Under the pieces are notes generated by a model, which made no database searches, was not told the origin of the DNA, and saw nothing but the letters and a program-made list of their open reading frames with translations. Shown one piece after another: positions 1 through 9,316 of a stretch of 64,000 bases of DNA. A program made the translations under genes and the position numbers. The stretch lies in NCBI RefSeq assembly GCF_030345695.1, contig NZ_JAUASV010000012.1:1-64000 (forward strand), written 5' to 3'. This stretch comes from Galbitalea sp. SE-J8. GTDB lineage: Bacteria > Actinomycetota > Actinomycetes > Actinomycetales > Microbacteriaceae. Each line of letters starts with the position of its first letter. Positions within the stretch are counted from its first letter, which is position 1.

Positions 1-2
1 CC

Positions 3-731
3 GACCGGCCCGGCGCGGCGCTCGGCGACGCGCTGTTCGCGCTCGGCTCCGCGAGCGCGCTGCGCTTCGACGACCCGGCGCCCGCGCCGCCCGCCCGGGC
101 CGGCGGCGCAGCCGAGGGCCCGCGGGCGATGGTCGCGGGCGCGACGACGCTCCTGCGCCTCGTGCGGGCGCGCGCACGCACGGTGCTCGACTCGGTGCGG
201 CCGCGCTACCGCGTGCTCCTCGTCGCGGGCGCGGTGGCAGTGATCGCGGTCGCCGCGCTGCTCGCGTCGCCGAGCGGGGGCGATGCCGCGCCGACCGGCG
301 GCGCGCGCGGAGCGTCGACGCCGGCGGCGGCGGACGATCGAGCCACCGACGGCGCGAGCGCGCGGCCGGGCGCCCGCCCCGCACAGGATCCGTCGATCAC
401 CGGCGACGACCCCGTCGCGGCGGTCGTCGCCCTCGCCGGGCTCCGCGCCGCGTGCCTGGCCGCGGCGTCGAGCGGATGCCTCGCGGGCGTCGACGAGGCG
501 GGCTCGGCCGCGGAACGCGACGACCGCGCCCTGATCGCGGACCCGACGCCGGCATCCGTCGAGCACTCGGCGCTCGATGCGAGCGATCCGGTGCTCGTCG
601 AGCCGCTCGGCGGCGCAGCTCTCGTGCGGCTGCACGACGGCGCCGGAACGGGACCGGCCTCCGTGCTCGTGATGAGAACGGAGGCCGGCTGGCGTCTGCG
701 CGACTACCTGGACGGTGACCCGGGCGAGTGA
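3..731 (+). CDS. C-terminal part of a single-pass membrane protein, 5' end outside window
   Basis: The reading frame is open from base 3 to the TGA at 731, so the gene begins upstream and only its last 242 codons are visible. A hydrophobic segment rich in Val, Ala and Leu (about bases 210-270) is a transmembrane helix. Before it lies a Pro/Ala-rich stretch, and after it about 150 residues, Ala/Asp-rich at first, presumably extracellular. An ATG at 129 exists, but coding statistics continue through it. I do not recognise the family. The layout of a cytoplasmic part, one membrane helix and an outer domain resembles a membrane kinase or pseudokinase, but no kinase motif is visible here. It converges on sucB with 14 nt between them. 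Confidence 0.6.
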   Translation, partial: DRPGAALGDALFALGSASALRFDDPAPAPPARAGGAAEGPRAMVAGATTLLRLVRARARTVLDSVRPRYRVLLVAGAVAVIAVAALLASPSGGDAAPTGGARGASTPAAADDRATDGASARPGARPAQDPSITGDDPVAAVVALAGLRAACLAAASSGCLAGVDEAGSAAERDDRALIADPTPASVEHSALDASDPVLVEPLGGAALVRLHDGAGTGPASVLVMRTEAGWRLRDYLDGDPGE

Positions 732-745
732 CCGGGTCGAGTGAC

Positions 746-2239
746 TCAGATGCCCAGGTTCGCCTCGAACGCGGCGCCCTCGAGGCGGGACTTGACCGCC
801 GAGAGGAAGCGCGCCGCGTCCGCTCCGTCGATGACGCGGTGGTCGTACGACAGCGCGAGGTAGACGTAGGAGCGGATGCCGATGGCGTCGACGCCGTCGA
901 CCGTCACGACGCCCGGCTCCTTGACGACGATGCCCGTGCCGAGGATCGCGCTCTGCGGCAGGAACACCACGGGGGTGTCGAACAGCGCGCCGCGCGAACC
1001 CGTGTTCGTGACCGTGAAGGTGCCGCCGGAGAGCTCGTCGGGCTTGAGCTTGTTGTCGCGCGTGCGGGCCGCGAGGTCGGCGATCTGGCCGGCGAGCGCC
1101 GCGATGGTCAGGGTCGCGGCGTCGCGGACGACGGGCGTGAGCAGCCCGCGCTCCGTGTCGACCGCGATCGCGATGTTCTCCGTCGCCGGGTAGACGATGT
1201 TGTTCTCGGCGTCGACGGTGGAGTTGATCACGGGGAACGCCTGCAGCGCCTCCGCCGCGGCGAGCGTGAAGAACGGCAGGAACGACAGCTTCGAGCCCGA
1301 CTTCGCGAGGAAGTCGCCCTTCACCCGGTCGCGGTACGACGCGAGCTTCGTCACGTCGACCTTGACCACGGTCGTGAGCTGCGCGGTCGAGTTCATTGAC
1401 GCGACCGCGCGCTCGGCGAGCACCTTGCGCAGGCGCGAGAACGGCACGGTCGTGCCGCGCAGCGGCGAGACCTCGAGCGCGGGCGCGGCGGGCGCCGCGG
1501 GGGCGGCCTCGGGAGCGACGGATGCGGTCGCGTCGAGCACGTCCTGCTTGCGGATGCGGCCGCCCACTCCCGTGCCCGTGAGGGTCGCGAGGTCGACGCC
1601 CTTCTCGTGCGCGAGCTTGCGCACGATCGGCGTGACGTAGCCGGCGTGCGAGGCGTCGGCCGCGGGAGCCGGGGCGGCCTCCGGCGCGGGCGCCGGCGCG
1701 GGTGCGGGTGCGGTGACCGGGGCGGCCGCCGGGGCGGGTGCGGGCGCTGCGACGGGCTCCGGCGCGGGTGCGGCGGCAGGCGCGGCCGCGGCGACGGGCT
1801 CGGGTGCCGGGGGGGCGGGAACGGGCTCGGGTGCGGGGGCAGCCACGGGCTCGGGTGCGGGAACGGGCTCGGGTGCGGGTGGTGCCGCGACGGGCGCCTC
1901 ACGCTCCTCGGAGGGGGCGGCGGCGACGGGCTCGGGCACCGCGACGGGCTCGGGCGCCGCGACGGGCTCGGGCGCCGCCTCGGCCGGCGCGGCCGACGAC
2001 GAGCCGTCGCCGATGCGCACGAGCGCGGTGCCGACCTCGACGGTCTCGTCCTCGGCGACGAGGATCTCCTCGATCACGCCCGCGACGGGCGACGGGATCT
2101 CGGTGTCGACCTTGTCGGTGGACACTTCGAGCAGCGGCTCGTCCACCTCCACGCGGTCGCCGACGTTCTTGAGCCAGCGCGTGACCGTGCCCTCGGTGAC
2201 GCTCTCACCGAGAGCCGGGAGGTTGACGGATTCGCTCAT
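746..2239 (-). CDS. sucB: Dihydrolipoamide acyltransferase (E2) of 2-oxoacid dehydrogenase complex
   Basis: E2 core of a 2-oxoacid dehydrogenase complex, moving the acyl group from E1 to CoA through a swinging lipoyl arm. The 497 residues show one N-terminal lipoyl domain (about 1-77, with the lipoylated Lys in a TDKVDT context), a very long Ala/Pro/Glu linker (about 85-190), a peripheral-subunit-binding domain (about 205-240) and a catalytic domain (about 260-497) with the active-site HRVIDG motif near the C-terminus. The ATG at 2239 has an AGAGGAG ribosome binding site. It lies 54 nt downstream of lpdA (E3), and a -10 like TAAGCT at 2270-2275 could give it its own promoter. It could serve the 2-oxoglutarate or pyruvate complex; sequence alone does not settle which. 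Confidence 0.92.
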   Translation of the reverse strand: MSESVNLPALGESVTEGTVTRWLKNVGDRVEVDEPLLEVSTDKVDTEIPSPVAGVIEEILVAEDETVEVGTALVRIGDGSSSAAPAEAAPEPVAAPEPVAVPEPVAAAPSEEREAPVAAPPAPEPVPAPEPVAAPAPEPVPAPPAPEPVAAAAPAAAPAPEPVAAPAPAPAAAPVTAPAPAPAPAPEAAPAPAADASHAGYVTPIVRKLAHEKGVDLATLTGTGVGGRIRKQDVLDATASVAPEAAPAAPAAPALEVSPLRGTTVPFSRLRKVLAERAVASMNSTAQLTTVVKVDVTKLASYRDRVKGDFLAKSGSKLSFLPFFTLAAAEALQAFPVINSTVDAENNIVYPATENIAIAVDTERGLLTPVVRDAATLTIAALAGQIADLAARTRDNKLKPDELSGGTFTVTNTGSRGALFDTPVVFLPQSAILGTGIVVKEPGVVTVDGVDAIGIRSYVYLALSYDHRVIDGADAARFLSAVKSRLEGAAFEANLGI

Positions 2240-2293
2240 CAGGGGTGCTCCTCTTTGACGATCAGGTTCAGCTTAGTGACGGGGGCGCGGCGC

Positions 2294-3667
2294 TCAGAGG
2301 GCGTGCAGCGGCTTGCCCGCGAGCGCGAGGAACGCCTCGCCGAGTGCCTCGTTCTGCGTCGGGTGGGCGTGGATGAAGGGCGCGATGTCCTCCGGGTACG
2401 CCTCCCAGTTGACGGCGAGCTGCGCTTCGCCGATGAGCTCGCCCACGCGCGCGCCGATCATGTGCACGCCGACGACGGGCCCGTCGTTCACGCGCACGAC
2501 CTTGACCGAGCCCGAGGTCTCGAGGATGTGGCTCTTGCCGTTGCCGGCGAGGTTGTAGTCGTAGGCGGTGACGGCATCCGCTCCGTACTTCTCGATCGCC
2601 TTCGCCTGCGAGAGGCCGATCGAGGCGACCTCGGGGTCGCTGTAGGTGACCTTCGGGATGAAGGCGTCCTCGACGACGATCGGGTTCAGGCCCGCGATCT
2701 CCTCGGCGACGAAGATGCCCTGCTGGAAGCCGCGGTGCGCGAGCTGCAGGCCGGGCACGATGTCGCCGACCGCGTAGAGGCCGGGCACGGAGGTCTCGAG
2801 GCGCTCGTTCGTGATGACGAAGCCGCGATCGACCGTGACGCCCTGCTCCTCGTAGCCGAGTCCCGCGGTGACGGGGCCGCGGCCGACGGCGACGAGCAGC
2901 AGCTCGCCGGTGAACTGCTTGCCGTCCTCGAGCGTGACGGTGACGCCGTTCTCGTCCTGCACGGCCGAGGCGAACCGCGTGCCGAGGTTGAACTCGATGC
3001 CGCGCTTGCGGAACGCGCGCTCGAACTGCTTCGAGACGCTCTCGTCCTCATTGGGCACGAGGTGCGGCAGCGCCTCGATGATCTGCACCTCGGCGCCCCA
3101 CGACTTCCAGACGCTCGAGAACTCGACGCCGATGACGCCGCCGCCGAGCACGAGCACCTTCTTCGGCACGAACTGCAGCTCGAGCGCCTGCTCGGAGGTG
3201 ATGATCCGGCCGCCGATCTCGAGACCGGGGAGCGAGCGCGAGTACGAGCCGGTCGCGAGCACGACGTTCGTGCCCGTGTAGGTGTCGTCGCCGACCTGCA
3301 CGGTGTGCGGCCCGACGAGCCGGCCCTCGCCCTCGACGGTCACGATCTTGCGGGCCTTGAGCAGGCCCTGCAGTCCCTTGTACTTCGAGGAGATGATGCC
3401 CTCGCGGTACGCGTGCACCGCGCTGATGTCGATGCCCTGGAACTCGGCCTGCACCCCGAACCGGGCGCTGTCGCGGGCATTGTCCGCGATCTCGGCGGCG
3501 TGCAGGAGCGCCTTCGTCGGGATGCACCCGACGTGCAGGCACGTGCCGCCGACCTTGTTCTTCTCGATGAGCGCGACGCTCTTGCCGAGCTCGCTCGCTC
3601 GCAGGGCGGCGGCGTATCCGCCGCTTCCCCCTCCGAGCACGACCAGATCGAATGACTGCTCCGACAC
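2294..3667 (-). CDS. lpdA: Dihydrolipoyl dehydrogenase (E3)
   Basis: FAD-dependent disulfide oxidoreductase that reoxidises the dihydrolipoyl arm of E2 and reduces NAD+. The protein is 457 residues, normal for the family. It opens with the FAD-binding GGGSGGY motif, has the redox-active pair in GTCLHVGCIP at about residues 41-50, a second dinucleotide motif GGGVIGVE near 180, and the C-terminal dimer-interface His in HAHPTQNE. The reading frame is open far upstream, but the GTG at 3667 with AAGGGAG before it gives the family start. It lies between pepA and sucB on the same strand and probably forms a unit with sucB. Confidence 0.95.
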   Translation of the reverse strand: MSEQSFDLVVLGGGSGGYAAALRASELGKSVALIEKNKVGGTCLHVGCIPTKALLHAAEIADNARDSARFGVQAEFQGIDISAVHAYREGIISSKYKGLQGLLKARKIVTVEGEGRLVGPHTVQVGDDTYTGTNVVLATGSYSRSLPGLEIGGRIITSEQALELQFVPKKVLVLGGGVIGVEFSSVWKSWGAEVQIIEALPHLVPNEDESVSKQFERAFRKRGIEFNLGTRFASAVQDENGVTVTLEDGKQFTGELLLVAVGRGPVTAGLGYEEQGVTVDRGFVITNERLETSVPGLYAVGDIVPGLQLAHRGFQQGIFVAEEIAGLNPIVVEDAFIPKVTYSDPEVASIGLSQAKAIEKYGADAVTAYDYNLAGNGKSHILETSGSVKVVRVNDGPVVGVHMIGARVGELIGEAQLAVNWEAYPEDIAPFIHAHPTQNEALGEAFLALAGKPLHAL

Positions 3668-3777
3668 CCGATGACTCCCTTGATTGCGGATCGCTTGACA
3701 GCGGAGGTGGAGGCGCGCGCGAGTGGTGGGTGCGCGGGCCGGGGGGATGGCGAGGGATGCCCGCCCCGTCGACTGTA

Positions 3778-5307
3778 CTACGCGGCGCTCGGCGATTCCG
3801 GCGCGGCCACGGGGCGCTCGGCGAGGTCGGCGGCGAGGTCGACGAGCGTGCGCAGCGCGATCGCCGTCGGCCCCTTGCCGGTGTAGCCGAAGCCGCCGCC
3901 GTCGTTGTTCGCGGGGCCGGCGATGTCGAGGTGCGCCCACGGGATGCGCGGCGCGTCGGGCTCGTCGCTCACCCGTCCGACGAACTCGCGCAGGAACACG
4001 CCGGCGACGAGCATCCCTCCCGCCGTGTTGCCCGGCTTGACGTTCGCGATGTCGGCGACGTCGGAGTTCAGCAGCGCCCGCAGGTCGCCCGGCAGCGGCA
4101 TGTGCCAGAACGGCTCGCCTGCGGCATCCGCGATCTCGATGACCCGGCGTACGAGTCCCGTCTCGCCCATCACGCCGACGTAGCGGTTGCCGAGTGCGAC
4201 GCGCGCGGCGCCCGTGAGCGTGGCGATGTCGACGAGCACGTCGGGGCGCTCGGCGCTCGCAGCCGCGAGCCCGTCGGCCATGACGAGCCGGCCCTCCGCA
4301 TCGGAGTTGAGGTTCTCGACCGTCGTGCCGTCGACGATCCGCAGCACGTCGTTGGGCCGCATGGCGCTGCCCGACGGCATGTTCTCGGCGATGCACATCC
4401 ACGCCGTCACCCGCACGGGCAGCCGGAGAGCGGATGCCGCGAGCACGACCGCGAGCGCCGTCGCGGCCCCGGTCATGTCGTACTTCATGCCGATCATGCC
4501 CGTCGGCGGCTTGAGCGAGAGGCCGCCGGTGTCGAACGTGATGCCCTTGCCGACGATCGCGAGGTGGCGCTCGGCGCCCGTGGAGGAGTAGACGACCTTC
4601 GCGAGGCGGGGCGGCCGCACCGAGCCCGAGCCGACGCCGAGGATGCCGCCGTACCCGCCCGCGGCGAGCGCGTGCTCGTCGAGCACCTCGACCCGGACGT
4701 CCGCCGCGGCCTCGCCGAGCTCGACGGCGCGCGCGGCGAGCGTCTCGGGGTAGAGCTCCGACGGCGGGGTGTTCACGAGGTCGCGGACGAGGTGGGTGGC
4801 CTCGCCGATCGCCGCGGCGCGCGCGAGGGCCGGCTCGCCGTCGAGCTCGCTCGCGACGATGACGGATGCGGCGGGCAGCTTCGTCGCCCCGAGCGACGTG
4901 CTGCGCAGCGCCGTGTACGCGTAGGCGCCGATCGCGGCGCCCTCGAGCGCGGCGGCCAGGTCGGCCAGGTCGCTCAGCGGGAGCACGAGCGCGACGCTCT
5001 CGACGCCGAGCAGCTGCCGCGTCGCGGCGCCCGCGGCGGCCCGGAGGGCGTTCGCATCCGGTGCGGGCGAGCCCAGCCCGACGAGGGCGAGGCTGCGGGC
5101 GGCGGCGCCCGTGAGCGGCAGCCGCCGCACCTCGTCCGCGCCGCCCGTGACGCCGATCGCCCCGAGGTCGCCGGCGGCCGCGACGAGCGCCGGGTCGTCC
5201 GTGCTCAGCCGCGGGCCGTCATCCGTCTTCAGCACGCCGACGACGAGGACGTCGGCGGCGATCTCGGTGGGGGCGGACGGGGTCACGGAGAGCGCGGGGA
5301 CGGCCAT
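3778..5307 (-). CDS. pepA: Leucyl aminopeptidase (M17)
   Basis: Cytoplasmic two-metal aminopeptidase removing N-terminal residues from peptides. The 509-residue protein has a variable N-terminal domain (about 1-170) and the M17 catalytic domain. The signature NSDAEGRL (about residue 335) is present, as are the GKGITFDTGG metal/active-site motif and the Lys in KYDMTGAA. The ATG at 5307 is preceded at 6 nt by TACGAT, a -10 hexamer, so the transcript is probably leaderless. lpdA follows 110 nt downstream on the same strand. Confidence 0.93.
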   Translation of the reverse strand: MAVPALSVTPSAPTEIAADVLVVGVLKTDDGPRLSTDDPALVAAAGDLGAIGVTGGADEVRRLPLTGAAARSLALVGLGSPAPDANALRAAAGAATRQLLGVESVALVLPLSDLADLAAALEGAAIGAYAYTALRSTSLGATKLPAASVIVASELDGEPALARAAAIGEATHLVRDLVNTPPSELYPETLAARAVELGEAAADVRVEVLDEHALAAGGYGGILGVGSGSVRPPRLAKVVYSSTGAERHLAIVGKGITFDTGGLSLKPPTGMIGMKYDMTGAATALAVVLAASALRLPVRVTAWMCIAENMPSGSAMRPNDVLRIVDGTTVENLNSDAEGRLVMADGLAAASAERPDVLVDIATLTGAARVALGNRYVGVMGETGLVRRVIEIADAAGEPFWHMPLPGDLRALLNSDVADIANVKPGNTAGGMLVAGVFLREFVGRVSDEPDAPRIPWAHLDIAGPANNDGGGFGYTGKGPTAIALRTLVDLAADLAERPVAAPESPSAA

Positions 5308-5313
5308 CCCGTC

Positions 5314-5319
5314 ATCGTA
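5314..5319 (-). promoter_or_regulatory. -10 element of pepA (leaderless)
   Basis: TACGAT on the minus strand ends 6 nt before the pepA ATG, so transcription should start at or next to the A of ATG. No Shine-Dalgarno sequence lies in between. Confidence 0.5.
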
Positions 5320-5420
5320 TCGACGGCCATCGGGCGCTCCGGTCCCGGCGGGTGAGCCGCGTTCGCTCAGGGCTTGACCCGGGGCCCGCCCGCCTCCGGC
5401 GCCCGGCGCCGGGGCGCGGT

Positions 5421-5426
5421 TATCGT
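5421..5426 (+). promoter_or_regulatory. -10 element of PAC2 gene (leaderless)
   Basis: TATCGT followed by 6 nt and then the ATG at 5433. There is no room for a ribosome binding site downstream of the expected start point. Confidence 0.5.
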
Positions 5427-5432
5427 GGGGTC

Positions 5433-6344
5433 ATGCTCGAGCCGGAGAACCTCTACGACATCGCGATCGATGGTTCCGAGGTGCCGCACGGTCTGCCGCT
5501 CGTCGCCGGTCTCACCGGGTTCGCGGATGCCGGCAGCGCCGTATCGCAGTTCAGCGACTACCTCGTCGACGTGCTCGACACGCGCGTCGTGGCGCACTTC
5601 GACGCCGACTCGCTGCTCGACTACCGCGCGCGGCGCCCGACGATCTTCTTCGACGAGGACCACCTGAGCGAGTTCCGTCCGCTGTCCCTCGACCTGCGCC
5701 TGGCGAAGGACGAGCTCGGCCAGCAGTTCCTGCTGCTCGTCGGGTACGAGCCGGACTTCCAGTGGGAGCGGTTCACGGCGGCCGTGCTGCAGCTCATCGA
5801 GCGCTACCGGGTGGCGTCGACGACGTGGGTGCACGCCATCCCGATGCCGGTGCCGCACACCCGTCCGATCAGCGTGACCGTGAGCGGCAACCGCGACGAG
5901 CTCATCGGGGCGATGTCGATCTGGAAGCCGCGCACCGAGGCCCCGGCCAACGCGCTGCACATGCTCGAGTACCGGCTGCAGAAGCTCACCCACCCGACCG
6001 CGGGCTTCGTGCTGCTCGTGCCGCACTACCTCGCGGACACCGAGTACCCGGCCGCCGCGATCGCGGCGCTCGAGAGCATCACGGCGGCGACCGGACTGCT
6101 GTTCCCGACCGAGCGGCTGCGGGCCGAGGGCCGGGACTTCCAGAACAAGATCGACCAGCAGGTCGAGACGAACGCCGAGCTCGCCCGGCTCGTGTCGACG
6201 CTCGAGCAGCGGCACGACAGCTACGTGCTCGACAACCCGCTGCCTTCGCCGCTGGCGGATGCGGACGGCGAGCTGCCGACCGCCGACGACATCGCGGCCG
6301 AGCTCGAGGACTTCCTCGCGAGCCGTCACGACGACGACGCCTGA
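5433..6344 (+). CDS. PAC2 family protein (proteasome-assembly-chaperone fold)
   Basis: A 303-residue PAC2-family protein. In Actinobacteria these are conserved cytoplasmic proteins related to proteasome assembly chaperones; their exact role is unsettled. The fold is suggested by the N-terminal GLTGFADAGSAVSQ segment, the central PHTRPISVT and GFVLLVPHYL stretches, and a charged C-terminal helix (about 255-303) ending in acidic residues. The frame stays open upstream to 5352, but the ATG at 5433, with a -10 hexamer 6 nt before it, is the family-like start. It diverges from pepA. Confidence 0.85.
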   Translation: MLEPENLYDIAIDGSEVPHGLPLVAGLTGFADAGSAVSQFSDYLVDVLDTRVVAHFDADSLLDYRARRPTIFFDEDHLSEFRPLSLDLRLAKDELGQQFLLLVGYEPDFQWERFTAAVLQLIERYRVASTTWVHAIPMPVPHTRPISVTVSGNRDELIGAMSIWKPRTEAPANALHMLEYRLQKLTHPTAGFVLLVPHYLADTEYPAAAIAALESITAATGLLFPTERLRAEGRDFQNKIDQQVETNAELARLVSTLEQRHDSYVLDNPLPSPLADADGELPTADDIAAELEDFLASRHDDDA

Positions 6345-6377
6345 CCCCGCCGGCTGAGCGGCCCGTGCGCGACGCCG

Positions 6378-6383
6378 TACGAT
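6378..6383 (+). promoter_or_regulatory. -10 element of MFS gene (leaderless)
   Basis: TACGAT, then 7 nt, then the GTG at 6391. It sits between the end of the PAC2 gene (6344) and the transporter, so the transporter need not depend on read-through. Confidence 0.45.
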
Positions 6384-6390
6384 CGCGAGC

Positions 6391-7713
6391 GTGAACTCGC
6401 GGCGCGCCTGGGTCGTGTTCGGCGTCGCCGTCCTCGCCTACGTCATCGCCGTGCTGCAGCGGTCGTCGCTCGGCGTCGCGGGGGTCGACGCGACCGAGCG
6501 CTTCCACACCCAGGCGCTCGCGCTCTCGACGCTCGCGGTCGTGCAGATCGTCGTCTACGCGGGACTGCAGATCCCCGTCGGCGTCACGCTCGACCGGGTC
6601 GGGCCGCGCGCGCTCATCCTGGCCGGCGCGGTGGTCATGGTGCTCGGGCAGCTGCTCGTCGCGCTCGCCCCGGGTCTCGGCGTGGCGATCGCGGGCCGCA
6701 TCCTCGTGGGCGCCGGGGACGCGATGACCTTCATCTCCGCCCAGCGGCTCGTCGTGGCCTGGTTCTCCGGGCGGCGGGTCCCGCTCGTCTCGCAGCTGCT
6801 CGGCACCCTCGGCTCCGCCGGGCAGGTGCTCTCCGCCGTGCCGTTCGCGCTCGTGCTGCACGGCACGGGCTGGACGCCGGCGTTCCTGTCCGCCGCGGCC
6901 TGCTCCGTGCTCGCCGCGGTCGCGGTCGGCGTCGCCGTGCGCGACGAGCCCGCGGGACGCGTCGAGCGAGCACCCGAGCCGCTGCGCGCCGCGCTCTCGC
7001 GACTGCGCGACGCCCTGCGGCATCCCGGCACCCGGCTCGGCTTCTGGGCGCACTTCGTGACGCAGTCGAGCGGCACCGTCTTCTCGCTGCTGTGGGGCGT
7101 GCCGTTCCTCTCGATCGCGGTCGGACTCGGCCCGGCCACGGCATCCGCCCTGCTCATCGTGCCGATCGCGACGGGGGTGCTGAGCGGTCCGCTGCTCGGC
7201 CTGCTCACCGCGCGCTACCCGCACCGGCGCAGCAACGTCGTGCTCGGCATCGTCGTGGCGATGGGCGTGGCGTGGGCCCTCGTGCTCGCCTGGCCGGGCA
7301 TCCCGCCGCTGCCGATCGTGTGCCTGATGCTCGTGGCGATCGGTGTCGGCGGGCCGGGCAGCCTCATCGGCTTCGACTACGCGCGCACGTTCAACCCGCA
7401 GCGCAGTCTCGGCAGCGCGAACGGGATCGTGAACGTCGGGGGATTCCTCGCGAGCTTCACGATGATGTTCCTCATCGGCGTCGTGCTCGACGTGCGGGAC
7501 GCGGCCGTGGGCGGCGACGGCACGCCCGCGTCGCTCTATGCGCTCGACGGCTTCCGGCTCGCGTTCGGCGTGCAGTACCTCGTGGTCGGCGCGGGGGTCG
7601 CGTTCCTCATCGCCGAGCGCCGGGCGACGAGGCGCCGGATTCGGGCGGACGAGGGAATAACGGTGGCCCCGCTCTGGGTTGCACTCAGTCGACAGTGGCG
7701 GCGTCGAGAGTGA
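6391..7713 (+). CDS. Major facilitator superfamily transporter
   Basis: A 440-residue inner-membrane secondary transporter with about 12 hydrophobic segments and a central cytoplasmic loop near residues 185-210 rich in Arg and Glu. The first helix contains the short-chain pattern typical of the NarK/OPA-like branch (VIAVLQRSSLGVAG), and the loop after helix 2 has the MFS motif LDRVGPR. No substrate can be read from the sequence. Start GTG 6391. It follows the PAC2 gene by 46 nt. Confidence 0.85.
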   Translation: MNSRRAWVVFGVAVLAYVIAVLQRSSLGVAGVDATERFHTQALALSTLAVVQIVVYAGLQIPVGVTLDRVGPRALILAGAVVMVLGQLLVALAPGLGVAIAGRILVGAGDAMTFISAQRLVVAWFSGRRVPLVSQLLGTLGSAGQVLSAVPFALVLHGTGWTPAFLSAAACSVLAAVAVGVAVRDEPAGRVERAPEPLRAALSRLRDALRHPGTRLGFWAHFVTQSSGTVFSLLWGVPFLSIAVGLGPATASALLIVPIATGVLSGPLLGLLTARYPHRRSNVVLGIVVAMGVAWALVLAWPGIPPLPIVCLMLVAIGVGGPGSLIGFDYARTFNPQRSLGSANGIVNVGGFLASFTMMFLIGVVLDVRDAAVGGDGTPASLYALDGFRLAFGVQYLVVGAGVAFLIAERRATRRRIRADEGITVAPLWVALSRQWRRRE

Positions 7714-7879
7714 CGGCGCAGGTGACGGCGCGGGGCGTCGTCGGGCGGACGATAGCAGGCCGCCGCGTGTGCGACAATAGAAGGAAGACCCGGTCTCGAC
7801 CGCGTTGCGCAATCCCTGGAACGGGGGGTGACCCCCCCGCGAGCGGGTGAGTCGCTCGCAGGACTTGACATGGGTCTTC

Positions 7880-7919
7880 GTACTGCCCGAAAGAGCGATG
7901 TACTGCCCGAAAGAGCGAT
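7880..7919 (+). repeat. Two exact tandem copies of a 20-mer upstream of sigA
   Basis: The 20-mer GTACTGCCCGAAAGAGCGAT occurs at 7880-7899 and again directly at 7900-7919, ending 25 nt before the sigA ATG. A TTGACA lies just upstream at 7865-7870. The first copy falls where a -10 would be expected, but no good -10 is visible there. It may be a regulatory duplication or a slip in the leader. Confidence 0.8.
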
Positions 7920-7944
7920 CTAGAACCCCCGGAGAGGTGCTCGA

Positions 7945-9309
7945 ATGGCGACTCGAACGAAGTCCGCGGTCCTGACGGAGGCCGACGAGACGACCAGCGC
8001 GTCGGCGACTGACGCGGCGACGGATGCCGCCGCGAAGCCCGCGGCGAGGAAGACGGCCGCGAAGACCACGACGGCGAAGGCCGCGGCTGCGAAGCCGGCG
8101 GCCAAGAAGCCCGCCGCGAAGGCGAAGGCGCCCGCGAAGGCCCGTGCGAAGGACGACGACGCGGATGCCGACGAGGTGGTCGACGAGGAGGAGGTCGTGG
8201 ACGTCGTCGAGGACGCCGACGCGACCGACGAGCCCGAGACGAAGGACGTCGTCGAGACCAAGGACGACGACGCCGACTCCGACGAGGACGACTCGCCGAT
8301 CGAGGTGCGCGAGGAGGTGCCCGCGGGCGCTCTCGTGCTGACCGCCGGCGACGACGAGGACGAGATCCCGGTCTACTCGACGGCGATCACGGGCGCGACC
8401 GCCGACCCGGTGAAGGACTACCTCAAGCAGATCGGCAAGGTCGCCCTCCTCAACGCGGAGCAGGAGGTCGAGCTCGCGATGCGGATCGAGGCCGGCCTCT
8501 TCGCCGAGGAGAAGCTGTCCAAGATGACGGATGCCGAGAAGCGCAGCCAGCTGGGCCGCGAGCTCACCTGGGTCGCGAAGGACGGTGCCCGTGCGAAGTC
8601 GCACCTGCTCGGCGCGAACCTCCGCCTCGTCGTCTCGCTCGCGAAGCGCTACACGGGTCGCGGCATGCAGTTCCTCGACCTCATCCAGGAGGGCAACCTC
8701 GGCCTCATCCGTGCCGTCGAGAAGTTCGACTACACCAAGGGCTTCAAGTTCTCGACCTACGCGACGTGGTGGATCCGCCAGGCGATCACCCGCGCGATGG
8801 CCGACCAGGCGCGCACCATCCGCATCCCCGTGCACATGGTCGAGGTCATCAACAAGCTCGCGCGCGTGCAGCGCCAGATGCTGCAGGACCTGGGCCGCGA
8901 GCCCACCCCCGAGGAGCTGAGCCGCGAGCTCGACATGACCCCCGAGAAGGTCATCGAGGTGCAGAAGTACGGGCGCGAGCCGATCTCGCTGCACACCCCG
9001 CTCGGCGAGGACGGCGACAGCGAGTTCGGCGACCTCATCGAGGACACCGAGGCGGTCGTGCCGGCGGATGCGGTCGGCTTCACGATGCTGCAGAAGCAGC
9101 TCGAGTCGCTGCTCGACTCGCTGAGCGAGCGCGAGGCGGGCGTCATCCGCATGCGCTTCGGCCTCGGCGACGGGATGCCGAAGACGCTCGACCAGATCGG
9201 CGACACGTTCGGCGTGACGCGCGAGCGCATCCGTCAGATCGAGTCGAAGACGATGGCGAAGCTGCGCCACCCGAGCCGCTCGCAGTCGCTCCGCGACTAC
9301 CTCGAGTAA
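7945..9309 (+). CDS. sigA: Primary RNA polymerase sigma factor
   Basis: Principal sigma-70 factor, 454 residues. Residues 1-135 are low-complexity: Lys/Ala-rich first, then very acidic, as in actinobacterial HrdB/SigA. Region 1.2 follows ([13 protein letters not shown]), then region 2 with the core-binding and -10 recognition helices (RFL-type motif [12 protein letters not shown], then [12 protein letters not shown]), region 3, and a region 4 helix-turn-helix ([20 protein letters not shown]) ending in RDYLE. The GGAGAGGT sequence before the ATG is a ribosome binding site. A GACAAT at 7773-7778 may be a distal -10. murT starts 7 nt after the stop. Confidence 0.97.
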   Translation: MATRTKSAVLTEADETTSASATDAATDAAAKPAARKTAAKTTTAKAAAAKPAAKKPAAKAKAPAKARAKDDDADADEVVDEEEVVDVVEDADATDEPETKDVVETKDDDADSDEDDSPIEVREEVPAGALVLTAGDDEDEIPVYSTAITGATADPVKDYLKQIGKVALLNAEQEVELAMRIEAGLFAEEKLSKMTDAEKRSQLGRELTWVAKDGARAKSHLLGANLRLVVSLAKRYTGRGMQFLDLIQEGNLGLIRAVEKFDYTKGFKFSTYATWWIRQAITRAMADQARTIRIPVHMVEVINKLARVQRQMLQDLGREPTPEELSRELDMTPEKVIEVQKYGREPISLHTPLGEDGDSEFGDLIEDTEAVVPADAVGFTMLQKQLESLLDSLSEREAGVIRMRFGLGDGMPKTLDQIGDTFGVTRERIRQIESKTMAKLRHPSRSQSLRDYLE

Positions 9310-9316
9310 GCACCGC

